In this document: piece after piece, positions 9,136 to 16,245 of the stretch
Position numbering within the stretch: the first letter of the stretch is position 1
Layout of the letters: each line of letters starts with the position of its first letter
NCBI GenBank assembly: GCA_910588945.1
Contig: CAJUSF010000013.1
Span: 135,510 to 199,509, forward strand
Source of the DNA: an uncultured Eggerthellaceae bacterium
GTDB lineage: Bacteria; Actinomycetota; Coriobacteriia; Coriobacteriales; Eggerthellaceae
Direction of reading: 5' to 3'
DNA: 64,000 bases
Notes under the pieces: model-generated
Seen by the model: the letters and a program-made list of their open reading frames with translations, nothing else
What the model was told of the DNA's origin: nothing
Databases searched by the model: none
Program-made: the position numbers and the translations under genes

Positions 9136-10053
9136 TTAAGCGCCTTGCACCTTCGGCCCATAGGATCCATCGGGATATCTTGCGATAAGGCCGCTTTTCT
9201 CCATCTTGGCAAGTTGCACCATCAACCACGTGAGCGCATCAGCCTTCCCGCAAAGCCCAGCAGAAAGGAGGCTCAACTCCTCCGCGCACATCGGCTGCGC
9301 CGCGATCGCCTGATAGAGCTCTTTACATCCGGCATCCATCTCATCGATCGCACGCTGACGCATATCCTCCATCTTCATCTGACCAAAAACGCTGAACAAT
9401 ACATCTGAGAATGAATCGTCATCAACGATAGGAGTGGCTCCTTGATATATCAGCCTGTTGGCCCCGCGCGACTGCTTCGATGTGATCGATCCGGGGATCA
9501 CGAGCACATCCCGATTCGCTGCAATAGCCTCATCAGCCGTTGAGAACGTACCGGAAGGAAGACCCGCCTCCACGATCAGTGTCGCTTTAGCCAGACCTGC
9601 GATCAGCCTGTTGCGCTCACGAAACGTATAAGGTAGCGGCTTAAATCCGAATTCGTTCTCAGAGACCACCGCACCTCCGCTATCCACAATATCCTGAAAC
9701 AACGAGAAGTTCTCCGGAGGATACACCTCATCGCACCCTCCACCTAGAAAGGCTACCGTCTTTCCGCCTTTTGATATCGCGGCTCTATGGGACGCCGAAT
9801 CACATCCTCTGGCCCCGCCAGAGATTATCACGATGCTGCGCTCAGCGGCTAAAGCCGCGAAACGCTCGGCGCAACTGATGCCGTATGGCGTGGCTCGTCT
9901 GGCACCGATTATCGCAAGCCCTTCTTGCAAGGAATACGGATCTCCTATGCCAAAGAGTCGCTTTGGCGGGTTTCTCGCATGAAGCAGGGCATCGGGATAG
10001 GACTCATCGTCCTTTTCAAGGATGAACCTATCGCCTCTAAGGATCTTAGCCAT
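9136..10053 (-). CDS. dprA: DNA processing protein DprA (Smf)
   Basis: DprA binds incoming single-stranded DNA and loads RecA during natural transformation, and is also widespread in bacteria not known to be competent. From the chosen start the protein has 305 residues: a Rossmann-like DprA domain with GARRATPYG (about 50-58) and SGGARGCDSASH (78-89, the SGxARGxDxxxH signature), then a C-terminal winged-helix-like region (about 230-300). The ATG at 10053 is preferred because GAGGTGA lies 6-12 bases upstream; an ATG at 10068 would overlap the comM stop by 11 bp. It is translated right after comM, so both are probably in one operon with yraN. Confidence 0.93.
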   Translation of the reverse strand: MAKILRGDRFILEKDDESYPDALLHARNPPKRLFGIGDPYSLQEGLAIIGARRATPYGISCAERFAALAAERSIVIISGGARGCDSASHRAAISKGGKTVAFLGGGCDEVYPPENFSLFQDIVDSGGAVVSENEFGFKPLPYTFRERNRLIAGLAKATLIVEAGLPSGTFSTADEAIAANRDVLVIPGSITSKQSRGANRLIYQGATPIVDDDSFSDVLFSVFGQMKMEDMRQRAIDEMDAGCKELYQAIAAQPMCAEELSLLSAGLCGKADALTWLMVQLAKMEKSGLIARYPDGSYGPKVQGA

Positions 10054-10057
10054 GACG

Positions 10058-11590
10058 TCACCTCGCATCCCTCATCCGCAGCCCTAGCGCCTCGGCGATA
10101 TGCTCACATGTCACATCATCGCTCTCTTCCATATCAGCGATAGTACGGCTGACTTTCAGCGTGTTTATAAGACCACGCCCCGACATGGAGCAACTCTGCG
10201 CCATATCGGCAATAAAATCATGCGCTTCTCGACTCAGATCGCAAGCATCGATAATTCGCTTCGGAGAGAGCTTCGTGCTCGCAAGCCTTGCTATATCATC
10301 AGAAAACCCTCGGCTTTGAGCCTCCTTGGCCTGCCTCCACTCAGCGAACTCTCGCGCCTTTATAACACCTTGTCTCAAGCTGGCAGAATCCTTCCCCTTA
10401 CCGGAGTCGAGAACATATCTGGTGGAAAGCCTTTTCACATTGAGCTGAATATCGATCCTGTCTATCAAAGGACCGCCCACCTTTCCCTGATAGCGGCTTA
10501 TCTGATGCCCTGTACATCCACACTCATGCTCCTCGTCTCCGAAATACCCACAAGGACAGGGGTTGGATGCCGCGATCAATGTGAAATCGGCGGGAAAGTG
10601 AATGTTGCCCTCTGCGCGTGTTATGTTCACGAATCCGCATTCCATAGGCTGCCTCAACCCTTGAAGGCTCGATGCCTTGAACTCGGAAAGTTCATCTAAG
10701 AACAGCACGCCTCGATGAGCGAGCGACACCTCACCCGGTCGTATCGGAGAGCCTCCACCTAAAAGACCTGCCGATGATATCGTGTGATGCGGCTGCCTGA
10801 ACGGGCGATCCCCTGCAAGTATCTGTTCCACATCCTCACCCGCAACCGAATGCACGACAGCAGCCTCCAACATCTCTTCCTGATCTAGCGGCGGCAGAAT
10901 GGATGACATCCTTGAAGCGAGCATTGTCTTTCCCGAGCCGGGCGGACCCATCATAAGCACGCCATGTTTGCCTGCAGCCGCTATTTGGAGCGCGCGCTTG
11001 GCGACCTCATGGCCGGCTATGTCTCTGAAATCTGGAGCGGAAGAAGTTCGCTCGTCTTTCGTGTCTAGATGGGATCGCACTACATCCTCGAAGGGCTCTT
11101 CCAGGTGCAATTTGATAAGGGATGCTAGGCGAAGTTGCACCAAGCCATCTATCGGCACGTACTGATCGCCCGAACTTACCAGATCCAGCCCCATTCGCTT
11201 GGCGCATATCCCAAAGGCTAATGTACCTACCGTCGGCCTTACCGGACCCTCCAACGACAATTCGCCCACAAGCATCCGATTCTTTATGTGATCGGGATTG
11301 ACCTGCTGGGTAGCTACCAGAAGCCCCATGGCTATCGGAAGGTCGAAGGCGGTCCCTGATTTCCTGAGACTTCCGGGAGCCAGATTTATCGTGATTTTTT
11401 CTCCCGGCATCGTGAAGCCCGCGGCCTGTATGGCCGACCTCACACGCTCTTTTGCCTCTTGGACCGCCGTGTCTGCCATCCCGACTATCGACATATGAGG
11501 CAGACCGCTTGATATGACGACTTCTACCGTCACAGGTATTGCCTCGACCCCATGCAGCGTCGCTCCTATCACCGAACATTGCGACCTCAT
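10058..11590 (-). CDS. comM: YifB/ComM family AAA+ ATPase (Mg chelatase-like)
   Basis: ComM-type hexameric helicases promote branch migration during integration of transforming DNA. The 510-residue length fits the family. An N-terminal Lon-protease-like fold (residues 1-170, GLPHMSIVGMADTAVQEA) precedes the Mg-chelatase AAA+ domain with Walker A GPPGSGKT (215-222), a zinc-binding-like CPCGYFGDEEHECGC segment, and a C-terminal lid. The reading frame stays open upstream into yraN, but the ATG at 11590, two bases after the yraN stop, gives the canonical N-terminus (MRSQCSVIGATLHGVEA). Together with dprA it forms a recombination/competence pair. Confidence 0.95.
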   Translation of the reverse strand: MRSQCSVIGATLHGVEAIPVTVEVVISSGLPHMSIVGMADTAVQEAKERVRSAIQAAGFTMPGEKITINLAPGSLRKSGTAFDLPIAMGLLVATQQVNPDHIKNRMLVGELSLEGPVRPTVGTLAFGICAKRMGLDLVSSGDQYVPIDGLVQLRLASLIKLHLEEPFEDVVRSHLDTKDERTSSAPDFRDIAGHEVAKRALQIAAAGKHGVLMMGPPGSGKTMLASRMSSILPPLDQEEMLEAAVVHSVAGEDVEQILAGDRPFRQPHHTISSAGLLGGGSPIRPGEVSLAHRGVLFLDELSEFKASSLQGLRQPMECGFVNITRAEGNIHFPADFTLIAASNPCPCGYFGDEEHECGCTGHQISRYQGKVGGPLIDRIDIQLNVKRLSTRYVLDSGKGKDSASLRQGVIKAREFAEWRQAKEAQSRGFSDDIARLASTKLSPKRIIDACDLSREAHDFIADMAQSCSMSGRGLINTLKVSRTIADMEESDDVTCEHIAEALGLRMRDAR

Positions 11591-11591
11591 T

Positions 11592-12050
11592 TCATTCCAC
11601 CGAGAACGCGTTGATGTGATGACGGATGAGCGCGCGATCCGAAGACACCACGACGATGGCCACGACATCGAAGCGCACCGCGATATCAGCCACCTCGTGA
11701 TCTTGAATATAGGCAAGCGCGATCTTCTCATACCTCTCACGTTTGGACTTCGTTACAGCCTCGGAGGGAAACCCTTTATCGCAGTTGCTCCTTGTCTTCA
11801 CCTCGACGAAAACGAGCGAGTCTCCATCGCGTGCGACGATATCGGCCTCGCCCGCAAAGCACTTCCAGTTCCTGTTGACGATCTCATATCCCCGCCTGTC
11901 CAAGAATCGTGCTGCTGCATCTTCGCCTCTGCGCCCCAGATCGATGTTTTCTGCAGCCCTCTTGCTCTTGTCAGCGCCTCTCTTTCTTGTCGGAACCTGC
12001 TTCACAGGAACCCTCACAGGAGATCTTTTCTCCAATTCAGCTACTACCAT
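11592..12050 (-). CDS. yraN: YraN/UPF0102 family nuclease-like protein
   Basis: This 152-residue protein belongs to the UPF0102 family, which has a PD-(D/E)xK nuclease-type fold and is usually encoded beside rnhB and comM. The core signature is clear: LGRRGEDAAARFL, then GEADIVARDGDSLVFVEVKTR, containing the Glu, Asp and ExK residues of the putative active site. The first 35 residues are a basic, probably disordered extension. A very strong ribosome binding site (AAGGAGGAAACA before the ATG) is present. It is the first gene of a probable yraN-comM-dprA-trmFO-xerC transcript, and the 11-bp repeat array lies immediately upstream. The biochemical function of the family is not firmly established. 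Confidence 0.92.
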   Translation of the reverse strand: MVVAELEKRSPVRVPVKQVPTRKRGADKSKRAAENIDLGRRGEDAAARFLDRRGYEIVNRNWKCFAGEADIVARDGDSLVFVEVKTRSNCDKGFPSEAVTKSKRERYEKIALAYIQDHEVADIAVRFDVVAIVVVSSDRALIRHHINAFSVE

Positions 12051-12092
12051 TGTTTCCTCCTTGATTCGACTTCAATAAACAATGTAGTGCTG

Positions 12093-12280
12093 CAATCTGA
12101 CAGAAATATCGCAAGAACCTTGCATTTACCATGATGCGAATCTTGCATGGATACAACATGAGAACTGATAAAACCTTGCATATACCTTGCATCGATTTGA
12201 CACGAATCTGTGATAAACCTTGCAAAATGTCGATGCAAACCTTCCATCGATGGAGCATAAATCTCGCACGAATTTTGCAA
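12093..12280. repeat. Degenerate 11-bp tandem repeat array upstream of yraN
   Basis: About 17 consecutive 11-bp units can be read with consensus RAAYCTTGCAT (plus strand). Strong copies start at 12115, 12138, 12171, 12182, 12215, 12237 and 12270. All units from 12127 on are in exact 11-bp register; the single break is one extra base at 12126. Positions 2, 3, 6, 9 and 10 of the unit agree in at least 13 of 17 copies. The period is not a multiple of three, so the open frames that cross it are not real genes. It occupies the space where the promoter of the yraN operon should be. Confidence 0.8.
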
Positions 12281-12304
12281 GCCAGATGAAGACACATGGA
12301 CTAG

Positions 12305-12340
12305 ACTAGGAAAACCGTAGAAACACCCATCATTCCTAGT
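12305..12340. repeat. 8-bp perfect inverted repeat with 20-bp spacer
   Basis: ACTAGGAA at 12305-12312 and TTCCTAGT at 12333-12340 are perfect reverse complements. The element sits between the rnhB terminator and the 11-bp repeat array. It could be an operator or a second stem-loop; nothing in the sequence decides. Confidence 0.45.
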
Positions 12341-12344
12341 ACAT

Positions 12345-12370
12345 AAAAAAGCACCCCATACAGGGCGCTT
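12345..12370 (-). terminator. Rho-independent terminator of rnhB
   Basis: On the minus strand AAGCGCCC pairs with GGGTGCTT (one G-T pair), followed by six T residues. It lies about 34 bases after the rnhB stop and separates rnhB from the yraN operon. Confidence 0.75.
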
Positions 12371-12403
12371 CCCGAAAAACGAAACGAAATACAGACGAGA
12401 TTG

Positions 12404-13195
12404 TTAGAAAAGGCTTTGCTGATTAAACTCAGAACAGAACGATCGTCTATGAATCTCGCAAAGACCATGCTCGCGTATCGCATCGCGATGCACCTTGGTC
12501 CCATAACCTTTGTGGATATCAAATCCGTACTGTGGAAAACGCAGCGCTTCTTCCTTCATTAGATTATCTCGCTCGACCTTCGCTATGATTGATGCAGCTG
12601 CGATCGAAGGACATTTCGCGTCTCCCTTGATGATATTGAGTTCGCGGTCGTCAAGATGCATGGGATTTCCGTCGAGCAGAACAAGGCCGATCTTTATCCC
12701 CTTTGCCTCGATATGCGTGATCGCGCTCGTGAAAGCATGCCTCAATGAGGCGCTCATGCCGTTAAGATCGATGAACTCCGGTTCAACATGAACGATGTCC
12801 CAGGCGATAGCCTCATCCTTGATGATTGCAGCAAGCTCCTCACGCCTTGCTTCGCTGAGCTGCTTGGAGTCATTAAGCCCCTCGATCGGACGCGCAAGAT
12901 CCAACACCACAGCCCCTATTGTCAAAGGCCCTGCAAGCGGCCCTCTTCCAACCTCATCAAGGCCTATCGCGAATTCAGCCTGCGCTTCATCCAAACATCG
13001 GCGCTCGAACGCATACATATCCTCCATTCGCGCTGCCTCCTCCGCCTCACGCGCAAGACGACGCCTCGCCGCCTCAAGAGCCGCAACAACGCCTTTTCGC
13101 GTATCGGCTTTCAGCGATCGCTCTATAGCCGGAAAGCTTTGGGCATCCGCATCAGCTAGGATGCGTCTTATGTCGGATATCTTAAGTTCAGCCAT
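12404..13195 (-). CDS. rnhB: Ribonuclease HII
   Basis: RNase HII cuts the RNA strand of RNA-DNA hybrids and removes single ribonucleotides from DNA. From the ATG at 13195 the protein has 263 residues. An N-terminal helical extension (residues 1-73) resembles that of Bacillus RNase HII; the catalytic core begins at IGLDEVGRGPLAGP with the metal ligands Asp80 and Glu81, and a further acidic ligand is in VLLDGNP. The start was chosen because the upstream continuation of the frame runs through the rplS terminator. No Shine-Dalgarno sequence is visible before this ATG, and the terminator T-run ends only about 13 bases upstream, which is unusual. Confidence 0.92.
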   Translation of the reverse strand: MAELKISDIRRILADADAQSFPAIERSLKADTRKGVVAALEAARRRLAREAEEAARMEDMYAFERRCLDEAQAEFAIGLDEVGRGPLAGPLTIGAVVLDLARPIEGLNDSKQLSEARREELAAIIKDEAIAWDIVHVEPEFIDLNGMSASLRHAFTSAITHIEAKGIKIGLVLLDGNPMHLDDRELNIIKGDAKCPSIAAASIIAKVERDNLMKEEALRFPQYGFDIHKGYGTKVHRDAIREHGLCEIHRRSFCSEFNQQSLF

Positions 13196-13208
13196 AACAA
13201 GATGATAC

Positions 13209-13233
13209 AAAAAAGGCTCCGTAACGGAGCCTT
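13209..13233 (-). terminator. Rho-independent terminator of rplS
   Basis: A perfect 9-bp stem AAGGCTCCG / CGGAGCCTT with a 3-nt loop is followed on the minus strand by TTTTTT. It lies between the rplS stop and the rnhB start. Confidence 0.92.
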
Positions 13234-13256
13234 CATTTCTACGAATGCATAATATC

Positions 13257-13604
13257 CTACTGGAAGGACTTCTCTTTGATCTTGGCAGCCTTGCCCACCT
13301 TGTCGCGGAGGTAGTAGAGCTTGGAGCGACGGACCTTGCCCTTACGAACAACCTCGATCTTCTCGATCTTCGGAGAGTTTACCGGGAAAGTACGCTCAAC
13401 ACCAACGGCGAAGCTCACCTTTCTAACGGTGAATGTCTCGCGGCTAGACTCTCCATGACGACGAATGACATCGCCTTGGAATACCTGAATACGCTCACGG
13501 TTTCCCTCGGTGATGCGATAGTGAACCTTCACGTTGTCGCCAGGAACGAAATCCGGAACGTTCTCTTTTATCTGCTGCTTCTCAATGGCACGAATGATAT
13601 CCAT
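13257..13604 (-). CDS. rplS: 50S ribosomal protein L19
   Basis: L19 is a structural protein of the large subunit at the interface with the 30S subunit. The 115-residue length and core motifs are typical: FVPGDNVKVHYRITEGNRER, VQVFQGDVI-like and SFAVGVERTFPVNSPKIEKI followed by GKVRRSKLYYLRD. It is transcribed alone: a promoter (13681-13709) lies upstream and a strong terminator directly downstream. Its position next to rnhB is conserved in many bacteria, although trmD, often its upstream neighbour, is 12 kb away here with rpsP. Confidence 0.98.
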   Translation of the reverse strand: MDIIRAIEKQQIKENVPDFVPGDNVKVHYRITEGNRERIQVFQGDVIRRHGESSRETFTVRKVSFAVGVERTFPVNSPKIEKIEVVRKGKVRRSKLYYLRDKVGKAAKIKEKSFQ

Positions 13605-13680
13605 GATCCTATTTTCCTACTCTTTTGCCTCTGAGTCATTAAAAACGAAATAACGTCTACCTTTTAAGACGCGATTTGTA

Positions 13681-13709
13681 AGTATACCGCTCGATGAAGG
13701 CCTTTGCAA
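13681..13709 (-). promoter_or_regulatory. rplS promoter, TTGCAA-17-TATACT
   Basis: On the minus strand a -35 TTGCAA (13704-13709) and a -10 TATACT (13681-13686) are separated by 17 bp. The transcript would have a leader of about 70 nt, which contains a small hairpin, CGTCT/AGACG, at 13654-13671. Confidence 0.75.
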
Positions 13710-13794
13710 TACTCGATTTGCAATTTTGCGCATCAGGTCCGTTTTTCGGCGACAGGAGACCGCTCGTGCAACGCAGCGCACCACGGCGCTTAGA

Positions 13795-14118
13795 TCATAT
13801 CAACAACAGCAACGCATATACCACAACACCGGTGATCGCACTCCAAACAAGTGAGCCGGTCTTGCATGCCACCAAGATCACGAACAATGAGGCCACCAGA
13901 ACAGCAGCTGCAGGCCAAATACCCGCATCAAACATCGCAGGATCAAATATATCGTTTGCGACGAGCGCGGCAAAAGCCGCAGGCGGGATCAGATTTAGTG
14001 CACGTCTTGCCTCATCGGGAAGTTCACGCCCTTTCAGCAAGAAGAAAGGAAGCACCCTGCAGGCTAGCATCGTGATCGCGCATGTGACGAATATCAACCA
14101 AAACTCATCCCAGCTCAC
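13795..14118 (-). CDS. azlD: AzlD family branched-chain amino acid exporter subunit
   Basis: This small membrane protein is the partner of AzlC in AzlCD-type branched-chain amino-acid exporters. The chosen GTG at 14118 overlaps the azlC stop as GTGA, giving 107 residues, the usual AzlD size; longer upstream starts would run deep into azlC. Four hydrophobic segments are visible, at about residues 5-25, 40-60, 65-85 and 88-106, with the conserved CRVLPFFLL segment near the first. The name follows from family membership and the azlC neighbour; the substrate cannot be read from sequence. Confidence 0.88.
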   Translation of the reverse strand: MSWDEFWLIFVTCAITMLACRVLPFFLLKGRELPDEARRALNLIPPAAFAALVANDIFDPAMFDAGIWPAAAVLVASLFVILVACKTGSLVWSAITGVVVYALLLLI

Positions 14119-14843
14119 AGCCTGTCCCCCTTCCCGATAAGCCGCCTTTTGATCGACGAGAACACCATAGCGCAAACAACGCCTACAACAGCGCCGATAA
14201 GGATCGCAGCGCTCGAGAGTCCGAGGATTTTACATACCGCAACACCTACTATGGCCATCACCGCCGCGATGATGTTCTCAGATGTCAGCTTCTGGGTAAA
14301 TAGCAGACATATAAAGATAGACGTCATCGCAAACGATGCGATCGAAAGCGGAATGTCAATGAGCGAACCTACGAGCACACCGATGACGTTTGAGATCGCC
14401 CATGAAGACTGCGACATCAGATTCACGCCAAGCGCGCGTCCGACAGACCAATCTCCTGTCTTGAACTTCGCTATGTTCACACCGTAACTCTCATCGGTCA
14501 CGGTGGCAGTGAAGAAAAAAGCAAGCAGCTTGGAAGCCCCTCCGCATTCAGGCGCGAATGAGGCCGAATAGAGCATCTGTCTGGTATTCACAAGCGAAAC
14601 GCTTGCGATGATGGACGCAACAGGGGTTGAGGCGAGATAGAGATTCGGGATCATAAACTGCCCGGCACCGGAATAGAAAAGCGCGCTCAGCAGCAGAACC
14701 TGCAAAGCATTGAGCCCTATCGAGTCGCAAAGTATCCCGCAAGGAATGCCAATAGCGACATACCCGAGCATGATCGGATATGCGGCTGCAAACGACTGCC
14801 GCAAGCTCTCGCGCCTCGTAACCGTATCGCCGCTCTGGATCAT
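14115..14843 (-). CDS. azlC: AzlC family branched-chain amino acid exporter subunit
   Basis: AzlC is the larger subunit of the LIV-E/AzlCD exporter family. From the ATG at 14843 the protein has 242 residues and six to seven membrane segments. Family features are the YVAIGIPCGILCDSIG region near the N-terminus, the FYSGAGQFMIPNLY segment, and NTRQMLYSASFAP followed by TATVTDESY. The ATG is preceded by GGTGAGGT at good distance; an earlier start at 14891 would overlap mtnA by 29 bp. It forms an operon with azlD (4-bp overlap) and starts 19 bases after mtnA, so all three may be co-transcribed. Confidence 0.92.
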   Translation of the reverse strand: MIQSGDTVTRRESLRQSFAAAYPIMLGYVAIGIPCGILCDSIGLNALQVLLLSALFYSGAGQFMIPNLYLASTPVASIIASVSLVNTRQMLYSASFAPECGGASKLLAFFFTATVTDESYGVNIAKFKTGDWSVGRALGVNLMSQSSWAISNVIGVLVGSLIDIPLSIASFAMTSIFICLLFTQKLTSENIIAAVMAIVGVAVCKILGLSSAAILIGAVVGVVCAMVFSSIKRRLIGKGDRL

Positions 14844-14862
14844 CTCAACCTCACCCGACCGA

Positions 14863-16011
14863 TCACTTAGCAAAGGCGAGCGCAAGCTCATCGGGACGAA
14901 ACACTCCGAGATCGGTTATGATCCAATCCACGTACTTAGCAGGCGTCACATCAAATGCAGGGTTGAATACCTCTACGCCATCGATCGGCCTCTCAAGAAC
15001 CTCACTCGCATCACGCTGCTCGATCACTATATCCGCGCCTGTCTTTGTGCTCATATCGATCGTCGAGCGCGGAGCGGCCACGAGAAACGCTATGTTTAAC
15101 TCCGCTGCGATAATCGCAAGCCCAAGCGTTCCGATCTTATTTGCGACATCACCATTAGCAGCGATCCTGTCAGCTCCGACGATGACAGCATCCACCTCGC
15201 CCGACGCAAGTACACTTGCCGCCATATCATCGCAGATCAACGTAACGGGAACACCTGCACGTGATAGCTCCCAAACTGTAAGCCTGCTTCCTTGGCATAC
15301 GGGGCGAGTCTCATCGGCATACACCATCCTGATGCCTCTGCCCTGTGCAGCCTCGTATATCACACCGAGCGCCGTTCCAAAAAACGACGTCGCAAGGCTG
15401 CCTGCATTGCAATGGGTGAGCACACATGCGTCATCCGGCAAGATGGCGGCGCCAGATGACCCGATGCTGCGATTGGCAGCCTCATCGTCATCAATCATCT
15501 GCTCAACGAGATCATAGAGCTTAGCCGCCACGATATCCGGATCGTCCCCTGATGCAATACTGTCGTTGACAAGATGCATACATCTGTCGACGGCCCACGC
15601 GAGATTCACCGCAGTAGGACGTGCGCCTTTGACCATATCGGCGCAATAGCTCATGCCCGTAAGGTAGAGCTCCTTATCAAGGCCCTCCTTATCGATGACA
15701 AACACTCGGTCGAAATCAAGCGCATCGCTTCTATGGTCATCCACGCTCGCAAAACAGAATTCCGCAGCGCGAAGGGCGATGGCAGCTGCACCCGCAATCC
15801 CAATAGCCGGCGCACCGCGTACCTCTAGAAGCTTTATGGCATCAATGACCTCCCTCCAGTCCGTGATGCGCTTGATAAGTACATCACTTGGAAGTTTGGT
15901 CTGGTCCAGTATTTCAAGGATCGGAAAACCCTCAGGCACAGGCGCATCCTGCGCTCTTGCCCGCATAAGATTGACCGTCCTCGGTATGTTGTCCAGCTCG
16001 ATCGCCATCAT
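14863..16011 (-). CDS. mtnA: S-methyl-5-thioribose-1-phosphate isomerase-like protein
   Basis: MtnA isomerises methylthioribose-1-phosphate to methylthioribulose-1-phosphate in methionine salvage; related proteins act on ribose-1,5-bisphosphate or in other thio-sugar shunts. The 382-residue protein shows the eIF2B-like fold signatures: LEVRGAPAIGIAGAAAIAL, the catalytic Cys in LTHCNAGSLATS, YADETRPVCQGSRLT, and the catalytic Asp in VGADRIAANGDVANKIGT. No other methionine-salvage gene (mtnK, mtnB, mtnD) is nearby, so which shunt it serves is open. It has an insert of about 30 residues near position 90-120 compared with the shortest family members. Confidence 0.9.
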   Translation of the reverse strand: MMAIELDNIPRTVNLMRARAQDAPVPEGFPILEILDQTKLPSDVLIKRITDWREVIDAIKLLEVRGAPAIGIAGAAAIALRAAEFCFASVDDHRSDALDFDRVFVIDKEGLDKELYLTGMSYCADMVKGARPTAVNLAWAVDRCMHLVNDSIASGDDPDIVAAKLYDLVEQMIDDDEAANRSIGSSGAAILPDDACVLTHCNAGSLATSFFGTALGVIYEAAQGRGIRMVYADETRPVCQGSRLTVWELSRAGVPVTLICDDMAASVLASGEVDAVIVGADRIAANGDVANKIGTLGLAIIAAELNIAFLVAAPRSTIDMSTKTGADIVIEQRDASEVLERPIDGVEVFNPAFDVTPAKYVDWIITDLGVFRPDELALAFAK

Positions 16012-16245
16012 TACTTCTTTTCAATCCACACGATGAACGCAGCGGCTCGATCCGCCCGCGCGATCCATCATTCAAAAGAATCAGAACAAATAAAACGCCA
16101 TAAAGAAAGCGAGGTTCCGACCGGTTTCTGCAAATGCCCCGTCTTTGGGCCGAGCGCCTAAATGCGCCTGAATAACCCAAAGGAAAACGGCAAGAGCAGA
16201 TGCCTGTCGGAACCACAGCATCAGCCTAGCGACTGAAACAGATCA

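Noticed and set aside
12093..12280. CRISPR array
   Set aside because: The units are 11 bp, degenerate and contiguous, without spacers, and no cas gene is present.
12037..12297. Minus-strand open frames of 83-86 codons across the 11-bp repeat array
   Set aside because: The repeat period is 11 bp, so the translated repeats shift frame; two overlapping frames are open at once, there is no ribosome binding site, and the downstream end overlaps the yraN start. They are by-products of the repeat.
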